Source of the DNA: Aricia agestis
Lineage: Eukaryota; Arthropoda; Insecta; Lepidoptera; Lycaenidae
DNA length: 64,000 nt
Direction of reading: 5' to 3'
Assembly: GCF_905147365.1 (NCBI RefSeq)
Contig: NC_056423.1
Span: 10,520,501 to 10,584,500 of the forward strand
Part shown: positions 10,557 to 21,099 of the stretch, in pieces
Layout of the letters: the number at the start of each line of letters is the position of its first letter
Position numbering within the stretch: position 1 is the first letter of the stretch
Translations under genes and position numbers: made by a program
The notes under the pieces: generated by a model
Seen by the model: the letters and a program-made list of their open reading frames with translations, nothing else
The model's database searches: none
What the model was told of the DNA's origin: nothing

Positions 10557-10889
10557 CGTGGGAGAGCCATGCTTCGGCACGAATGGGCCGGCTCGACCGG
10601 AGAAATACCACGTTCTCACAGAAAACTGGCGTGAAACAGCTCTTGCGCTGTGTTTCGCCGAGTGAGTGAGTATATCGGAGGCCCAATCCTCTACCCTATT
10701 CGCTTCCCTACCCTCCCCTATTCCCTTCCCTTTCCATCCCTACCCTCCCCTATTACGTTATTCCCTCTTAAAAGGACGGCAACGCACCTGCAGCTCTTCT
10801 GATGCTGCGAGTGTCCATGGGCGACGGAAGTTGCTTTCCATCAGGTGACCCGTTTGCTCGTTTGCCCCCTTATTTCATAAAAAAAAAGA
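10557..10889 (+). mobile_element. Lepidopteran SINE-like interspersed repeat
   Basis: The repeat begins near ACGTGGGAGAGCCATGC, contains a GGAGGCCCAATCC block, a pyrimidine-rich CCTACCCTCCCC tract, GCAACGCACCTGCAGC and CATCAGGTGACCCGTTTGC, and ends in an A-run. The same repeat lies in reverse orientation at 42781-43111, and its 3' part again at 38474-38583. It splits the jockey-like LINE. ORFs within it (for example 10666-10848) are an artefact of the repeat. Confidence 0.8.
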
Positions 10890-11475
10890 AATCGAAGTGT
10901 TTCCAACTGGGATAGCTTCGAGAAAGCTAGGAATCGCTGCAACCAGATGAAACGTAATGCTAAACGCCGCCATATTTTCACTATCCCCTCCTAACATTTG
11001 GAAATTCCTTGGAACTATTGGTATAGGAAAGTCGCAAGTACTTCCGGAACTACCCAGTTCCATTAGCCTTGACGACTTAAATCTACATTTCTCTTCCACA
11101 GCTTCACTAGATGACCACACAAAACTCCAGACCATTAGTTACCTAAACGGTTTATCTCGTCCCAATTTAGACCCTTTTCAGTTTTCTCCAGTTGCTTTAG
11201 ACGAGATCGATAAGTCCATTAAGTCCATAGTATCTAATGCCGTAGGTTGTGATGATATTAGTCGTCGCATGATTACCACCATCCAAGATGAACTTCTACC
11301 TGCCATCTCCCACATTATAAATTTCTCCCTTGTTTTCTCTGAATTCCCAAACTAATGGCGCAAAACATTTGTTTGCTCGCTTCCAAAAATCCCCAATCCC
11401 ACTGATCCTTCACATTTTCGTCCTATCTCCATCCTTTCCTTCCTATCAAAGGTTCTCGAAGCTTGTGTCCATAAA
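10890..11475 (+). pseudogene. Jockey-like LINE, reverse transcriptase N-terminal part (3' piece)
   Basis: The reading frame contains NIWKFLGTIGIGK, LDDLNLHFSS, SIKSIVSNAVGCDDISRRMI, LLPAISHIINFSLVFSEFPN and, after a frameshift near 11352, KIPNPTDPSHFRPISIL and FLSKVLEACVHKQLS. These are RT fingers motifs of jockey-clade elements (GCDDIS, W/P-x-K-x-PNP-x-D-x-S-x-FRPISIL-x-x-L-S-K-x-LE). It ends abruptly before the YxDD palm motif, so no RT activity is possible. Together with 10408-10556 it is one LINE split by a later SINE-like insertion. Confidence 0.8.
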
Positions 11476-12015
11476 CAGCTGTCCGGGGATTGGGTGTGTG
11501 GCGGGCCCCGGGGTAGGGGGACAGACACACACATAATCAATAAACAAATATCATCAGTTACTTTCCAACCTCAAACCCGAGCGCACGCGCATAAAATAAA
11601 ATCAGCTCAACGCGGTTACACCAGGTTACAAGAAACGGTCTCACGCGGTTACAACGAGTAACAGCCGGTCTCAGCGGGTCACAAATTCTAACGCGGTCCA
11701 ATAGTGGCGGTACCAACGGATTGCAGTGCAGTGCAAGGCAGAAGTGGACTGTACGTGCAAAGTGCAGCAACCCAGCACCCTCTCAATAGAATCCACGAGT
11801 GGATACCTGTCACCAGACAGTCCACCACTGGTAAGTGTAGATATATAAAGGTCACTAGCAGCAGTCTCCCAAAGAACTAATCTAAGGCAAATAACAACAA
11901 AGCTACCCAGGGCCAACCGGGGCAACACAGCGACAGCAGGTACCTTTACAGATCAAACGACAACAACAGGAATGCACGCTGGAATGCACGCTGCAATCGG
12001 CATTAATATAACTCA
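11476..12015. other. Unassigned stretch upstream of the copia LTR
   Basis: Contains GCGGTTACA/CGGTTACAA-type short repeats (about 11610-11660) and a duplicated GGAATGCACGCT (about 11969-11995). No gene supported. Confidence 0.35.
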
Positions 12016-12154
12016 TGTTGTAATTTAATATCAAAATATTTCTGTTAGACTAGTAGCGCCATAGTATCAATGAGTTTGCTTATGTCATTCTTGATATTAT
12101 GACATTGTATCTGACAAATAAAGAGTCAGTCGTTAACCGAAAGTGCATGTTTCA
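12016..12154 (+). repeat. Putative 5' LTR of the copia element
   Basis: Starts TGTTGTAATTT and ends TTTCA, with AATAAA near 12117, and is followed within 3 bases by GGTTATGAGC, matching the copia primer-binding-site core also seen at 1073. No 3' LTR exists in the window, so the left edge is provisional. Confidence 0.4.
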
Positions 12155-12236
12155 ATAGGTTATGAGCTAATGTCCAAATTTTTCTTAAGTAATAAGTGTT
12201 ACAGTTTAAGAAAAACGCTGAACTTTCGTGTAGATA

Positions 12237-15200
12237 ATGGCTTTGATCTATATACAAAGTGTTCCCAAATTGAAAGGGAGAGAAAATTATGATGAGTGGA
12301 GTTTCGCGGCAGAGAACTTGTTAGTGCTAGAGGGCATGATCCAGTACATCAAGGCGCCTGTGCCCGGCACGGAAACAAAGACTGCAGACGACGAAAGGAC
12401 TAAGGCCAAGCATATATTGACTATTGACTCCGGGCTGTACGTTCACATCAAGGAAACGAAAACCTCATTTGAGCTGTGGACAAAGCTGAAAAACATGTTC
12501 GATGACTCGGGATTTACAAGAAAAATTTCTTTGCTGCGACATTTAATCTCAATCAGGCAAGAAAATTGCGATTATATGACTAACTATGTAACTAAAGTAA
12601 GTTGTCGAGACAGCACAAAAATTAAAAGGAACCGGGTTCGCCATTACAGATGAATGGATAGGATCATTATTATTAGCAGGTTTGCCGGAAATGTATTCTC
12701 CTATGATCATGGCCATAGAGCACTCCGGAATACAGATTACAACAGATTCAATAAAATCTAAATTAATCGATCTGGAAGGTTCTTTACATTTGGACACCAG
12801 TGGCGCTGAATTCGCTGCAAATATATCGTACTCGAAGCGGTACAACACTACAAATAAAAATTGCTGTCAACAACAACAAAAGTCAATGGCGCCTAAGGTG
12901 CAGTCGAAAAAAGTAATTTCGTGATACAAATGCAAAGAAATCGGGCATTTTAGAAATCAATGTCCGTTATTGCAGAAAAACAAGCAAACTAACGTGTTTA
13001 GTGTAGTATTCTTGAGTGGACAGTATAATAAAAGCGAGTGGTATATTGACTTCGGCGCAAGTGCGCACATGACATCGAATGAAAATTGGATTGAAAATAC
13101 TTATTTTATGCCAGTTATGTCTCAAATTACGGTAGCTGATAGTACAAAGTTGCCTGTGAAATGCTCCGGGGACGTGAAAATAACTTCAGATCGCAACTTC
13201 AAGATTACTGTCAAGAATGTGTTGTGTATTCCAAAATTATCAACAAATCTGTTGTCAGTGAGTGAACTTATAAAAATCGGCAGCAAAGTTGTGTTTGAGA
13301 GTAACAATTGCCACATTCGAAATATGAAGAATGAGATAGTGGCCGCTGCATATTTGGTTAATGGTGTTTACAAGTTGAATTTAAAAACAACAGATTGTAT
13401 GCTAGTAGCACCAGCATTGACAAGTGCAGAGTTATGGCACAAGCGCCTAGCACACATAAATCGTAGAAGGAGTGAGTTTTTCTTCTCCTAGTGACACAAA
13501 GGAGAACTGTATAACATGTTGTGAAGGCAAACAAACAAGGCTGCCATTCCCACATAGTAAACATACTAGCAAGGATACACTACAATTAGTCCATGCAGAT
13601 GTGTGTGGGCCTATGGAGACGAGGTCGATTGGAGGTTTCACGGTTTTTCTTACTTCTTGTATTACAGTAAGATGACATTCATTTATTTTCTGAAACATAA
13701 AAGTGAAGTTTTCCAGAGATTTAAGGATTTTAAAGCTATGGTTGAGAACAAACAAAATAGAAAAATTAAAGTACTTTGAACGGACAACGACAACAAGAGG
13801 TGAATTTTAATAGTTTTTTGGCAAATGAAGGTATAATACATCAAAGGACTACTCCATATGCACCTGAGCAGAATGGTGTTTGTGAGAGAGCCAACAGAAC
13901 TGTTGTAGAAAAAGGCAGATGTTTGCTTTTTGAGGCAAAACTTGAAAAGAGATTTTGGGCCGAAACTGTACATACTGCAGTTTATCTTAAAAACAGATGT
14001 GTTACATCTAGTCTAGTAAACAAAACACTTTATGAAGTGTGGTATCAAAGGAAACCTGATTTGAGCCACATACGTCTATTCGGAAGTCCGGTGATGGTGC
14101 ATGTTCCTAAAGAACAAAGATTGAAATGGGACAAGAAAGCTGAACAATTTATATTGGTTGGATTCTCTGATACTGAGAAGGGATATCGAGTATATGATCC
14201 AAAGAAAAATGTTGTCACTGTAAAGAGAGACATTATAGTGATGGAAGGAAAGCATGGAATTGAAAGTCCAGGAGAAAATGCTATATGGATACAGAAAGAT
14301 AAACAGAACTTAACGCAAACAGAAGAGACTGAGACACCAGATAATGTGCAAGAATCTAGTATAGAGAACAGAGATTCAGTGGGGGACTCTAACATAACTG
14401 AATCTCCTATCTCTATTTCAAGTTCTGATTCATCAGCATATATGGATCCAGATGAGACTCTTGTGAATACTTCAACTGATTCCATCACATTGACTGAGAC
14501 TTCATCAGGTGAGCTTTAAAGTATTGGAGCTGATGAGGTGCTTGGAGCTAAAAGGCAGAGAAAAGTACCAAACCGTTTTGGTTATTCAAACATGTGTACA
14601 TCAAACAACTTATCATGTGCGGAGGAGATTGATTTTTCAGAAGCGCTGAATGGACCGGAAGCAGAACAGTGAAAGCTGGCCATGCGTGAAGAGTTGCAGT
14701 CATTTTAGTATAATGATGCTTGGGAGCTCATTGATATACCAAGTGACACCTCCATAGTGCAATGCAAATGGGTGTTTAATAAAAAAATTGATGTCAATGA
14801 TAAAGTGAGATATTGGGCAAGACTTGTGGCCAAAGGCTTTTCACAGCGAAGTGGAATTGATTATGTGGACACGTTTGCTCCTGAAGTAAAACATTCGACT
14901 CTAAGAATGTTATTTGCTCTTAGGACACAGTGGGATATGGACATTATTCATCTCGATGTAATTACTGCTTTTCTAATTAATGGACACTTAAATGAGAATA
15001 TTTGTATGTATCTTCCTGTAGGTTTTGAATGTGCAGATAAAGGCAAGGTTTTAAAACTTAAGAAAGCAATATATGGGCTTAAACAATCATCTTTAATGTG
15101 GTATAAGAGAGTAAAAGATTGTCTATGTAAATTAGGTTTTAAAATTAGTAACAATGAACTATGTGTAAATACAAAAATAAGTGAGAATGTAAAAATAATT

Positions 15201-15239
15201 GTAGCTGTTTACGTCGACGATTTTTTAATCTTCTACTAA
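12237..15239 (+). pseudogene. Ty1/copia retrotransposon gag-pol, multiply broken and 3'-truncated
   Basis: Gag (12237-12924) has PKLKGRENYDEWSFAAENLL and LAGLPEMYSPMIMAIE; a frameshift lies near 12597. The zinc knuckle (YKCKEIGHFRNQC) is preceded by TGA at 12922-12924 exactly where its first Cys should be. Protease follows at about 13038 with DFGAS in place of the usual D(S/T)GAS/T. GAG-pre-integrase (LWHKRLAH) ends in a frameshift near 13465; integrase shows CCEGKQ, HADVCGPM and APEQNGVCERANRT, with further breaks near 13650 and a TGA just before the second catalytic Asp. A linker with stops at 14517, 14670 and 14706 leads to RT (14730-15239): VARLVAKGFSQ-like, LDVITAFL, KAIYGLKQS and the YVDD motif. 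It then stops; RNase H and 3' LTR are absent. Related to the gag at 1207. Confidence 0.85.
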
Positions 15240-15866
15240 TTCTGCTACTAAATACTACTAAATCTAGCTTCATACTAATTTGACCTATACTTCATAGGAA
15301 AATCGTTATAACTTCTAAACTATCTGACTAAGAGCATTGAAGTAAAAAATTTATTTAAGGTAAAAACCTCCTCTTTCTTTTTAAAATAAAAAAAAACCAG
15401 TTTAATGTGCTAGATTTTTCACAAAAAGCCATTAATTAAAAAATACACAATTTTTTTTCTTAAACTTTGGTTTTTCTATGTTTAATTCCACGAAATTTAT
15501 AACATATTGCCTATGTAAGCGTAGTCCACAAGTTTAGCTATCAAATGAGATCTTTTTTATCTTTATAGGATTTTTACATGAGAAGTACTGGCCAGATTAG
15601 TGTGAAAGCCCGAGAAAAACTAAAATGGCTGCCATTTTACAACTGTGAGAGAGAGATAAAATTTGAGGGCCAATTTGTCGATAAAATATGCCATAAATTA
15701 TGACATTAAAGGATCGGACACCGGTGTTGGGACACATTGTATATTAATCTATATCTGAATGGCTGGTAAGTGTTATAGTCTAGGAGCTAGCAAACAGTTA
15801 TTAGGTACGCAATAGAAACAAAAATAATACATATTATGAACTGATTAATTTTTATTAGTCTAATAT
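15240..15866. other. AT-rich sequence between the two LTR elements
   Basis: No gene or repeat is recognised on either strand. This is the target region of the gypsy insertion. Confidence 0.4.
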
Positions 15867-16030
15867 TGTAAAGTATAGACAACTAGTGTCAAACTTAAAA
15901 AGTTAGATTGTCAAATCTCTAGTCTGTAGTTGTCCTTCTATTGCAATGACATTTGGTATGTACAGAATATAGTTTTTCATCTTGCCTAACCGCTTTCTTA
16001 TTTTCCTAATAACTATTATACTACTTAACA
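15867..16030 (+). repeat. 5' LTR of the gypsy element (164 bp)
   Basis: Pairs with 20140-20303. Differences seen: GTCAAATCTC here versus GTCAAGTCTC, and CGCTTTCTT here versus CGCTTACTT. TG...CA ends. Confidence 0.95.
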
Positions 16031-16046
16031 TGGTGTCAGAATAAGT
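16031..16046 (+). other. Primer-binding site candidate
   Basis: TGGTGTCAGAATAAG directly abuts the 5' LTR, the normal place for tRNA priming of minus-strand synthesis. I do not assign the tRNA. Confidence 0.6.
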
Positions 16047-16091
16047 ATATAACGTGATAAAAAAAAGGAATATATGTGAGAAAGTTGTAAA

Positions 16092-16750
16092 ATGGCTACG
16101 AACGATACCGTATCCGGAATAAAGCCGCCTGCTAGCCTACAAATTGACTCGGACAAGTCGACGTCATGGAAAAAGTGGTTACAACAGTTCGAATGGTATG
16201 CAATTGCTATTCAACTCGATAAAAAACCAGCCGAAGTCCAGGCAGCTACATTTATGGCAGTAATAGGCCCAGACGCGATCGAAATCTACAACAGCTTCAA
16301 TCTAAGCGACGCAAATAAAAATAACCTCAAAATTATAAAAGAAAGGTTTGGGGAATATTTCACACCTAAAACAAATATATCATTCGAGAGGTACATATTT
16401 TTCAAGATCGAACAAAACGAAGATGAACACTTTAACGAATTTTTAACCAGAATAAAAACTCAAGCAAGCAAATGTGAGTTTGACAATTTACTTGACGAAA
16501 TGCTAAAAGACAAAATAGTATTTAGAATTAGATCAAATCAGATAAGAGAGAAATTGTTGACAGAAGACAAACAACTTGACAAAAGCTATAGCAATATGTA
16601 AAACTTGTGAAGAAGCCACAAAACAACTGGACGAGTTCGAAGGTAAAAATAAAGTCTTATCACTGAAAAACAAAAGTCTCAGAAATAAGCAAAATTAATA
16701 TTTTGACTGCAAAAGATGCGGTACAAACCATAAAAGCAGAGAATGACCAG
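16092..16750 (+). pseudogene. Gypsy Gag with degraded zinc knuckles
   Basis: The first frame (16092-16601) begins MATNDTVSGIKPPASLQIDS and has the capsid-like pattern WKKWLQQFEWYAIA, FLTRIKTQASKCEF and KIVFRI. A frameshift near 16576 moves the reading into the pol frame (AIAICKTCEEATKQLDEFEG). That frame meets TAA at 16696-16698 and TGA at 16744-16746, the latter inside the first zinc knuckle (CKRCGTNHKSRE then stop). A second knuckle CAKCNKNGHFAKMC runs on into the pol frame at 16768-16809. Gag would form the particle core and bind element RNA. Confidence 0.85.
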
Positions 16751-17967
16751 CTTTTAATAAACCATGTGCAAAATGCAATAAAAATGGACATTTTGCCAAG
16801 ATGTGCCATACACAAAAAAAATATCAGATTAAACAGAAAAATAGAGTGAATGCAGTAGAAGAAAGCTCAATTAGTTCTGAAGATGAGGTATACATATCAG
16901 CTATAAATGCTGGCGGAAATAAAGACTGGACAGAAAAGATACAAGTTGGTAATGTGCAATTTACAGCCAAACTAGATACAGGAGCACAATGCAATGTGTT
17001 ACCGAGACACTTGATAGACAAAATAAAGGCAAAGCTAAAACCAAGCCGCACTAAAAATTTAATAAGCTACACTGAAGATAGACTGGCAGTTTTGGGTGAA
17101 GTGGAGCTATTGTGTACAATCAAAAATGAAGAAAGTAACATTACATTCAAAGTAGTACAAGAAAAAGTTATACCAATTCTAGGACTAGATACCTGTGAAA
17201 AATTGGAATTAATCGCTAGAGTCAAAACATTGAAGGAAAGTGAATGCGAAGATGATGTGTTCAACGGTTTAGGCTGTTATAAAGATTATGAGTATGATAT
17301 TGATCTTATAGAGAACCCAAAACTCGAAATCATACCACCAAGACGTATTCCACATGCCATAAGAGATGAGGTGAAGCAAGAACTCGACAGAATGGTGAAG
17401 TTAGATGTCATAAAGCCACAGAAGGAGCCTACTCCTGCGATGAGTCCTATTGTAATTGTCAGACAAAAAGGCAAATTAAGAATCTGTATAGACCCATCTG
17501 ATATAAACAAAAACATTCTGAGACGTCACTTCCCACTTACTACTATAGAAGAAATTTCAGCTGATATTAAAGGTTCTAAGTTCTTTGCATTATTAGATTG
17601 TACAAAAGGATTCTGGCAAATAAAACTTTCCGAAAGAACACAAAAAATACTAACTTTTGCTACCCCATGGGGAAGATATTCTTACAAAAGACTCCCTTTT
17701 GGAGTGTCGTCAGCACCTGAAATATTTCAAGAAATATTAACTAATTTGCTCAGTAAATTCAAAAATGTCAGAGTGTCCATCGATGATATATTTATTCATT
17801 CAAAATCCAGAGAAGAACTCAACAAAACTGTTTGTGAAGTCATAAAAACATTGAAAGCAGCCGGTTTCAAACTGAATAAAGATAAGTGCATTTTTGAATC
17901 ACAAAGAATTAAATTTTTAGGGCACATTGTTTCAGAAAATGGACTAGAAGCAGACCCTGAAAAGTAA
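16747..17967 (+). pseudogene. Gypsy Pol part 1: protease and reverse transcriptase
   Basis: The open frame carries the aspartic protease motif LDTGAQC (nt about 16972-16992) and the RT domain: PPRRIPHAIRDEVKQELDRM, SPIVIVRQKGKLRICIDP, FPLTTIEE, FFALLDCTKGFWQIKL, FATPWGRYSYKRLPFGVSSA, and the active-site box reading VSIDDIFIH. In the family this box is normally (V/I)Y-x-DD; the Tyr is Ser here (TCC at 17776-17778), while both catalytic Asp residues remain. The frame ends ADPEK then TAA at 17965-17967. A one-base deletion just before that stop explains the shift, because the next frame continues AIQEIKTPTNKTELQRLLGM. Confidence 0.9.
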
Positions 17968-19994
17968 AAGCCATTCAAGAAATAAAAACACCAACAAATA
18001 AAACTGAGCTACAGAGACTACTAGGGATGATTACGTATCTAAACAAATTTATTCAAAACATGTCAGAATTGACAGATCCATTAAGAGATTTGCTACACAA
18101 GAATACAATCTTCACATGGGAAGCCCATCAAGAAGAAGCTCTGAACAAAATAAAACATGTTTTACAGAGTCCTCCAGTATTGAAACTATATGATGTTAAC
18201 AAACCAGTAACACTAACTGTAGATGCAAGTTCAAGAAACCTTGGAGCAGCACTTCTTCAAGAAGGACAACCAATAGCCTATGGTGCAAGAGCGCTGACTA
18301 AAACAGAACAGAATTATCCACAGATTGAGAAAGAAGCACTTGCTATACTGTTCGGATGTAAGAAGTTTCATGAATATGTATATGGCAAAGAACTGACAGT
18401 GGAATCAGACCATAAGCCACTTGAGACAATCTTTAAAAAAAATATACAATCTGCTCCAGCGAGACTGCAACGCATAATATTCAATCTTGCACCATACTCG
18501 CCAAAGGTTATATTTAAAAAAGGAACAGAAATACCCTTAGCAGATCTCCTCAGTCGAGATTGCGATACATCTAATCTGAAATATGAACAAGAAGACAATT
18601 TGAAAATTGCAGTTATACTACCTATGTCATTAAACGCTAAAGAAGAGTTAATTACAGCTACTAAGGAAGATCCACACTTACAGTTACTTCTAAAAACAAT
18701 AATACAAGGATTCCCAGAAAAAGTCAATGATCTGCCTACCGAACTACGACATTATTTTAACTTTAAAGAAGACTTAAGCTATCTCAACGGAATAATATTC
18801 AAAGGAAATAAAATAATAGTACCAAAATCACAGATTGCTAAAATGTTAAAGAATATTCATCAAGGACATCTAGGTATAAATAGCTGTTTAAGAAGAGCAC
18901 GGCAATTTCTTTACTGGAAAGGACAATATGACGATGTCATAAGACTAGTTAAAACCTGCTCTGTCTGTGAACAAACTCAGAGAGATAACATTAAAGATAT
19001 AGTACTAATTAAAAAGATCCCTACACTTCCATGGCAAATAGTTGCATCAGATTTATTTGAGTTAAAAGGAAAAACTTACCTAGTAATCTGTGACAGTTAC
19101 TCTGGATTCTTAGATTTTCATCAGCTAAAAGGTCAGTCATCATATGAAGTAATTGAACAACTAAAAAGATGGTTTGCTGTGCATGGAGTGCCAGAAGAGC
19201 TGCAAACTGATAATGGAACACAATACTTGTCTCAAGAGTTCAAGATCTTTCAAAGAGAATGGAGATTTAATCATGTCACATCCAGTCCACATCACCATCA
19301 AGGCAATGGGCTCGCTGAAAAGGCAGTTCAAACAGCCAAGAATATGCTAAGAAAATGCAGCATTGACAAGTCGGATGTTCAACTAGCTTTGTTAAACTGG
19401 AGAAACACACCAAGAAATGATATTTTAGGTTCACCAAACCAACGATTATACAGCAGAATTACTAGATCTCCAATACCCACCCTTGACAAAAATTTAAAAC
19501 CAAAAATAATACAAGGAGTTACAGCCGAACTGAAACGACTAAGAGAAGAACAAACCCGATACAGTAATAAGCATACCAAACAGCCAGATACTATAGAAGT
19601 TAATGACAAAGTCCGACATAAAGTCTCTCATCGTCACTGGGAAGGGGCCACTGTGGTGAGTAAGCCTGAAGGTCTACCAAGATCTGTAATCATTGAAACA
19701 GACAAAGGACAAATACTAAGAAGAAATTTAAGCCACCTGCATAAGACACAAGCAGACATACCCAGCAACAGAGTAGTAATACCTGAAACCGTCCATGCTG
19801 ATGAACCAGCTTTACAACAGGCCCCAGCACAAGAACAATTACCACCAATCACTAGCTCACCCCCAGCATCAACAAGTTCTATAATGAATAACCCTGATCA
19901 TACAAATAATTCAAATTTGCCTCAACCAGTGATTGCACCAAGAATGTCAAGATTTGGTAGAATCATCAAGCCAATAAATAAACTTAATATTTAA
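17968..19994 (+). pseudogene. Gypsy Pol part 2: RT thumb, RNase H and integrase
   Basis: The frame is intact for over 2 kb after the frameshift. RNase H is seen as LTVDASSRNLGAALLQEG, YPQIEKEALAILFGCKKFH and SDHKPLETIF. Integrase has the HHCC finger (HQGHLGINSCLRRARQFLYW ending CSVCEQTQ) and the D,D-35-E core: SDLFELKGKTYLVICDS, LQTDNGTQY and GNGLAEKAVQTAK, all three acidic residues kept. The C-terminus is Pro/Ser-rich, with no chromodomain visible. Integrase inserts the cDNA, here with a 5-bp duplication. It ends at TAA 19992-19994, about 145 bp before the 3' LTR. There is no env gene. Confidence 0.92.
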
Positions 19995-20130
19995 TTATAA
20001 TCATAGCACCTAAGTTTATAATTACTAGTTCATTATGTAAGATACATATGGTATCTAGTTGGGTTGTGCAATTTATTCTATTATTACTGTTACTATGTTA
20101 GTAAACTAATTATAATTTTTGTCTGCATAG

Positions 20131-20139
20131 AAAGGGAGA
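20131..20139 (+). other. Polypurine tract
   Basis: AAAGGGAGA immediately precedes the 3' LTR and would prime plus-strand synthesis. Confidence 0.8.
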
Positions 20140-20303
20140 TGTAAAGTATAGACAACTAGTGTCAAACTTAAAAAGTTAGATTGTCAAGTCTCTAGTCTGT
20201 AGTTGTCCTTCTATTGCAATGACATTTGGTATGTACAGAATATAGTTTTTCATCTTGCCTAACCGCTTACTTATTTTCCTAATAACTATTATACTACTTA
20301 ACA
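20140..20303 (+). repeat. 3' LTR of the gypsy element (164 bp)
   Basis: Same length and ends as the 5' LTR, two differences. Followed by the AATAT target duplication. Confidence 0.95.
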
Positions 20304-20670
20304 AATATTTATATATTTACAAAATTAGAAATGGCTAACTTTTAAATATTTTTTCTATCTTTAAATTGACGATTATTATATTTAATCGTTACAAATATGC
20401 GAAATCTACGTAAAGTGAGTCGTACTGCGTAAGAGGCGCGCGCGTGTGCCACGGGTCAGTGCACGGCAACCATTGAATCGCCCCGACGTCGGGGAGTCTC
20501 GGTATGTACTTGTAGCTCGGCGGCGGAATGGCGGAGTGACACACCCCTGACGTGGGCTCCGGCCTGACCGTGTATATCACCTCGCTCGGTCGGAATGTCT
20601 TCCTTTGCGGCCACCACCATTATTCCCAGTCTGGTATCTGCGGTGCTACTAAACAGTAATTCAGTCTTAC
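20304..20670. other. Intron or 3' flank of the MICU exon, CpG-rich
   Basis: On the minus strand this lies directly downstream of the exon ending at 20671. It is CpG-rich at about 20425-20610. Reading frames exist but none continues the MICU protein, which should next show an HFFGKKG-like segment. Confidence 0.4.
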
Positions 20671-20817
20671 CTGTAACATAGTGTCCGTGTTGTGTCGTCT
20701 CTGCAGGCCCTGGTCGTCGTTGACGTAATTCTCCTGGGGCGCGCCATCTTTTCTCTCTCCCTCCTTCCCCGCCATCCCCCGTTTGTCCTTCCACGCGTAA
20801 CTGAAGATCTTTTCCAT
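20671..20817 (-). CDS. MICU3: Mitochondrial calcium uptake protein (MICU3-like), exon e of five found
   Basis: On the minus strand TGTTTTCAG precedes ATGGAAAAG and the exon ends ACAG before GTAAGA. It is 147 bp, 49 codons, phase 0 at both ends: MEKIFSYAWKDKRG at the start and YVNDDQGLQRRHNTDTMLQ at the end. It joins in frame to the exon at 28886-28968 (EFLV then MEKIF). In insect MICU3-like proteins this Lys/Glu-rich segment with DDQGLQRRH links the first EF-hand to the central HFFGKKG region. The ATG is internal, not the gene start. Downstream exons are not found in the window. MICU proteins gate the mitochondrial calcium uniporter from the intermembrane space. Confidence 0.8.
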
Positions 20818-20870
20818 CTGAAAACAGACATCTTGTCAAAATTCATTCACTAGTTTCGATAGCGAAATTA

Positions 20871-21021
20871 GCGGGCCCCTAGACGATCAATTTTATTGTG
20901 CAATATCACGTATTGTGTAATATTATTGACCGTCTAGGGTTGATATTGAACGCGTCCGCCTTTCAATCTTATTGTCAAATAAATTGCAGACTAAATTGAT
21001 TGTCTAGCTCTAGGGGCCCAC
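20871..21021. mobile_element. TIR element (MITE), 151 bp
   Basis: GCGGGCCCCTAGACGATCAA at the left matches the reverse complement of the right end (GTGGGCCCCTAGAGCTAGAC...) with small indels. TA flanks both ends (20869-20870, 21022-21023). Non-coding. Confidence 0.7.
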
Positions 21022-21099
21022 TAAGGTTTCAAAAATGGGATTTGTCATAACGGATCGTAAGATTCGTAAGCGCCATGACACATAGCGATGCGTTATGTC

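Larger units (their letters stand above)
15867..20303 (+). mobile_element. Full-length Ty3/gypsy (Mag-like) LTR retrotransposon
   Basis: Two 164-bp LTRs (15867-16030 and 20140-20303) begin TGTAAAG, end TTAACA, and differ at only two positions by eye. Five-base duplications AATAT flank the element (15862-15866 and 20304-20308). A primer-binding site candidate TGGTGTCAGAATAAG follows the 5' LTR at 16031 and a polypurine tract AAAGGGAGA precedes the 3' LTR at 20131-20139. Inside are gag, protease, RT, RNase H and integrase, with no envelope gene. Total length is 4437 bp. The near-identical LTRs mean a recent insertion, yet the coding region already has two frameshifts and two stops. Confidence 0.95.

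Noticed and set aside
10666..10848. 60-aa plus-strand ORF closely resembling the minus-strand ORF at 42823-43005
   Set aside because: Both lie inside the same SINE-like repeat in opposite orientations. The similarity is that of the repeat, not of a protein under selection.
14045..14488. 147-aa minus-strand ORF
   Set aside because: Antisense shadow of the copia integrase and linker region, which shows clear family motifs on the plus strand.
20456..20839. 127-aa minus-strand ORF overlapping the MICU exon
   Set aside because: Different frame from the spliced, phase-consistent MICU exon and continues through its GT donor; an antiphase shadow.
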